Positions 61,450 to 64,000 of a stretch of 64,000 bases of DNA are shown one piece after another (position 1 is the first letter of the stretch; every line of letters begins with the position of its first letter). The DNA lies in contig NZ_CP109090.1 of the NCBI RefSeq assembly GCF_035917575.1, forward strand, positions 1,116,001-1,180,000, given 5' to 3'. The stretch is from Streptomyces sp. NBC_01788. Lineage in GTDB: Bacteria > Actinomycetota > Actinomycetes > Streptomycetales > Streptomycetaceae. The notes below the pieces were generated by a model that worked only from the letters and a program-made list of their open reading frames with translations, did not search any database and had not been told where the DNA came from. The position numbers were made by a program, and so were the translations under genes.

Positions 61450-63737
61450 TGGCCAAGACTTGGCACCGTGTCGGCACTGTCATCCTGGGCGCGGCACTGC
61501 CCGCAGTGGTCGGCGGCGCCGTCCTCGCCGCAACGGGGGTGCACGCATGGGCGCCCTACCTCTCGGTGACCGCCGTATCAGCTCTTTCCGTGCTCATGGC
61601 GATGGTGCGACACCGGCGGCGGCGCCCCGGCCCGGCGACGGACCCCGTCCGCCGGGCGAAGGAACTCTCGGAAACGGAGGGCGCACCCGAACGGGATCCC
61701 GGCTCGGTAAAGGCCGTCTACGACATGACACGCCCCATCCGCCCCGTACCCGTTGAAGGGCTGCCGGACGACACCCCGTTCGTGGTGCGGGCCGCCGTGC
61801 ACAGTCAGCTCATGCACATCGCCTCGCCGGGGCTGCTGGGTAACTCCGAGGCGGTCAACATCCCTCTGACCGGGCACAACCTGCTAGTCTCCCTGACCGC
61901 CACGGGGGAGGACGAGATCGTTCTGCGGTCACTGCGGGCCGAGGTGACGGACCGTCTGCCCCTGCTGGCCGACGGCTCCTCGCTCGCCCGGTCGCGGATG
62001 CCTGATATGGCCATGAGCTCCGACCTGCTGGAGTCCGCCCAGCGCGCGGTCCGGGCATACCGGCGCCTGCTCAGTCCCGATGTCGCGATCTTCCTGGACC
62101 GCTCACCCGTCACCGAGCTGGCGGAACTTGGCGCGGAGCCCGTTCTGCCGCTGACCGTCGCCCCAGGTGGGAGTGCCACCCTCACCTGCGCACCCGTGAC
62201 GGAGGACGGGCGGTGGGTGCGATGGCGGCTGACGGCGGAGATCGATTGTGCGGGGCACATCTGGCGGCCCTGGTGGGAACTCACGGTCACCGCCTCTACG
62301 GGCTTCTCACTCTTCAGCCCTCACGCCGCACCGGTGCCCCAGCCCGTGCACAAGCTCTACCCCGACCACTATGCCCCAGGGGACCCGGACAGACAGCGGG
62401 CCGCCGAATCGACGGCGGTGCGGTTCTTCGACCTGACCGGCCACACCTCGCAGGACGGCGAGGGATTGATGTCGATGCCGTCGCGGCCTGACCCGGACCC
62501 GGAGCCGCCCGACGCCGCAAAGGCCATCCGGCGCGCCGCCGGCCTGGCGCGTGCCGGAGACCTTCACGGTGCCGCCGAGGCCTACCGGGCGGCGGCTGAG
62601 GCAGGCAGCGGGCAGGCCGCCTATCTGCTGGGAAGGCTGTCACAGGACCGGGGAGACCACGACGGTGCGGTGCTCTGGTACGCGAAGGCTGCAGCCCGCC
62701 GTGTCCCCGCCGCGTACAACAACCTCGGCATGCTCGCCCTGCTGCGCGGCGATATCGACACAGCCGAGCACTGGTACCGCCGGGCGATGGACGTCGGTGA
62801 CTGGGCGGCGGCTGTGGGTCTTGGCGTCCTGCTGTCGCAGCGAGGGGACGAGGCACAGGCCGAGGAACTGTGGCGGCTCGCCGGCAATCAGGGCACTCCG
62901 AACGCACATTACAACCTCGCGGTCCTCTACGAACGGCAGGGCAGGCTGCTCGAGGCCGAGGAACTCTTCACACGGGCCGCCGAGGCGGGTGACATACAGG
63001 CGGCCGTGCACGTCGGCTTCCGCTGCCACGAAACCGGCGATCGAACAGGGGCGAAGCGATGGTGGCGTAAGGCAGCCGACGCGGGCAGTGCGGATGGAAC
63101 CTTCTATCTGGGGTTGCTGCTCGTGGGTGTAGGGCAAGTCAGGCAAGGGGAGCAGTTGCTGGAGCGTGCCGCCGAACGTTTGGGCACGCCGGGACAGGGG
63201 GTCACACGGACGTCGGGGCCCGACGCGGCGAGCACCCACCGAACAGAAGAGACCGCCACGTCAGGTGAGGTCTACGCCGCGTACCACCTCGGGCTGCTCC
63301 ACTGGGGGCGGCACGACGTCGAAGCCGCTGTCGTGTGGTGGACCCGTGCCGCGGGGGCCGGCCACCCTGATGCCGTGTTCCGGCTGTGCGACCTGTACCT
63401 GAACGTACGAGGGGACCTCGCAGAGTGCCTGCGCTGGGCGTCCTTCGCGCTGGAGCTGGAGGGTGTGGAGGACGGTCAGCTGGAGTCTCTCGCAACGTGG
63501 ATGTGCGCGATCGCGGAACAGCTGGTCGAAACGGCAGGTGCGTACGAGCCTGACCCGGCGGCTGCCGCGGGAGCCTGCTTCGTGGCGGCCGGGGCATACC
63601 GGCGCCTTACCACCCACGATGATGCCTACCGTGCGGCATGGGAAGACAGCGTTCAGCGTCTGGCAAACCTGGCCGAGCGGTCCGGCTCGTGGCAAGCGCA
63701 GGTAATGGCTGCGAGTGCCGAGGCTGATTTCCAATAG
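61449..63737 (+). CDS. membrane-anchored Sel1/TPR-repeat protein
   Basis: 762-aa protein. Two hydrophobic helices (about 8-28 and 35-52), a beta-rich domain (about 95-290: NLLVSLTATGEDEIVLRSLRAEVTDRL, RWVRWRLTAEIDCAGHIWRPWWEL), a spacer, and from about 355 Sel1/TPR repeats (GQAAYLLGRLSQDRGDHDGAVLWYAKAA, AHYNLAVLYERQGRLLEAEELFTRAAEAG, AAYHLGLLHWGRHDVEAAVVWWTRAA). Starts one base inside the previous stop, so translationally coupled. Probably a membrane scaffold. Function unknown. Confidence 0.82.
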   Translation: MAKTWHRVGTVILGAALPAVVGGAVLAATGVHAWAPYLSVTAVSALSVLMAMVRHRRRRPGPATDPVRRAKELSETEGAPERDPGSVKAVYDMTRPIRPVPVEGLPDDTPFVVRAAVHSQLMHIASPGLLGNSEAVNIPLTGHNLLVSLTATGEDEIVLRSLRAEVTDRLPLLADGSSLARSRMPDMAMSSDLLESAQRAVRAYRRLLSPDVAIFLDRSPVTELAELGAEPVLPLTVAPGGSATLTCAPVTEDGRWVRWRLTAEIDCAGHIWRPWWELTVTASTGFSLFSPHAAPVPQPVHKLYPDHYAPGDPDRQRAAESTAVRFFDLTGHTSQDGEGLMSMPSRPDPDPEPPDAAKAIRRAAGLARAGDLHGAAEAYRAAAEAGSGQAAYLLGRLSQDRGDHDGAVLWYAKAAARRVPAAYNNLGMLALLRGDIDTAEHWYRRAMDVGDWAAAVGLGVLLSQRGDEAQAEELWRLAGNQGTPNAHYNLAVLYERQGRLLEAEELFTRAAEAGDIQAAVHVGFRCHETGDRTGAKRWWRKAADAGSADGTFYLGLLLVGVGQVRQGEQLLERAAERLGTPGQGVTRTSGPDAASTHRTEETATSGEVYAAYHLGLLHWGRHDVEAAVVWWTRAAGAGHPDAVFRLCDLYLNVRGDLAECLRWASFALELEGVEDGQLESLATWMCAIAEQLVETAGAYEPDPAAAAGACFVAAGAYRRLTTHDDAYRAAWEDSVQRLANLAERSGSWQAQVMAASAEADFQ

Positions 63738-63901
63738 CAGGAGGAGGTGAACAGGTCGCCTGCGCCGTCGGCCTCGATCGCCGCCCGCACCTCGTTGAGC
63801 AGTTCCTCGCCGATGCGCTCGATTGCCCGGTACAGCAACCGCAACGCGGGGAGTTGAAGAACTGGGTGACCGCCCGGCGGGGCATTTACCGCATCCGTCA
63901 C
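63738..63901 (-). other. possible gene fragment
   Basis: A frame starting GTG 63901 reads LRLLYRAIERIGEELLNEVRAAIEADG with good codon bias, but it runs without a stop into the 3' end of the TPR gene (to 63653). It looks like a truncated gene start or remnant. Family not recognised. Confidence 0.3.
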
Positions 63902-63918
63902 CCCGGGAATGATCCCGA

Positions 63919-64000
63919 TCAGCCGAGGAAGCTCAGCCGCACCTGCCGGTTCGGATTGTCCTTGTTCGTGTCCACCAGGCACACCGACTGCCATGTGCCC
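63919..64000 (-). CDS. YjbQ-family (UPF0047) protein, partial
   Basis: The last 26 codons of a gene entering from beyond the window. GTWQSVCLVDTN and RQVRLSFLG followed by TGA are the conserved C-terminus of YjbQ/secondary thiamine-phosphate synthase-like proteins. Too short for more. Confidence 0.7.
   Translation of the reverse strand, partial: GTWQSVCLVDTNKDNPNRQVRLSFLG

Overview
The window is a stretch of a high-GC actinobacterial chromosome, almost certainly Streptomyces. The signs are the extreme G/C bias at third codon positions, frequent GTG starts, AGGAGG-type ribosome binding sites, and typical Streptomyces families (DUF5134 next to M56 peptidase, DUF5997, DUF6421, DUF6986, Rv1733c-like, geranylgeranyl-reductase-like). 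I saw no rRNA or tRNA genes, CRISPR arrays, complete insertion sequences or biosynthetic megasynthases. Very long open frames opposite real genes are GC-frame shadows and were left out.

Layout. 0.2-4.8 kb: two-component pair, a TetR regulator divergent from a deazaflavin-dependent nitroreductase-like gene with paired operators between them, and a geranylgeranyl-reductase-like flavoprotein. 5-9 kb: M20 peptidase, kinase-fold protein, P-loop/Nudix fusion and a small secreted protein. 9.2-13.6 kb: sugar module (secreted GH27 alpha-galactosidase, ROK kinase, LacI regulator). 13.7-17.1 kb: CitE-like lyase and etfBA. 17.3-25.3 kb: flavin reductase, thioredoxin, PlsC, B3/B4 protein, transglutaminase-like protein, threonine aldolase, SDR, a frameshifted membrane protein and DUF6421. 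25.7-30.8 kb: GDPD, GNAT, a 161-bp near-palindromic element, two VOC proteins, and a FUSC transporter with its MarR regulator. 31-35.7 kb: DUF5134/M56 pair carrying what looks like an orphan IS200/IS605-type right end, HAD hydrolase, TetR and an FprA-like reductase. 35.9-40.9 kb: a giant CtpI-like P-type ATPase with a small partner. 41.5-45.1 kb: a polysaccharide-degrading module (secreted SGNH esterase and two pectate lyases) with two LacI-type operator-like palindromes. 45.1-58.2 kb: a PaaX-type regulator with no visible start codon, Rv1733c-like protein, BNR-repeat protein, Ung, BadF-type kinase, degenerate CbiX paralog, lactonase, FUSC/Lrp pair, a LysR-type effector domain lacking its HTH beside DUF5997, and a methyltransferase.

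58.2-64 kb reads as accessory DNA: a frameshifted leucine-rich-repeat remnant, an opposing coding fragment, a TPR protein, a truncated SUKH-like protein, and an overlapping pair of membrane-anchored proteins that appear to share one extracytoplasmic domain, the second with Sel1/TPR repeats. The window ends inside a YjbQ-family gene.

Working together: the GH27/ROK/LacI and esterase/pectate lyase modules are plant-polysaccharide use systems. etfBA passes electrons from acyl-CoA dehydrogenases. Several transporter or oxidoreductase genes sit beside their own one-component regulator (TetR/DUF385, MarR/FUSC, Lrp/FUSC), with palindromic sites in the shared promoter. All family names come from recognition of motifs by eye. 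No database search was run.
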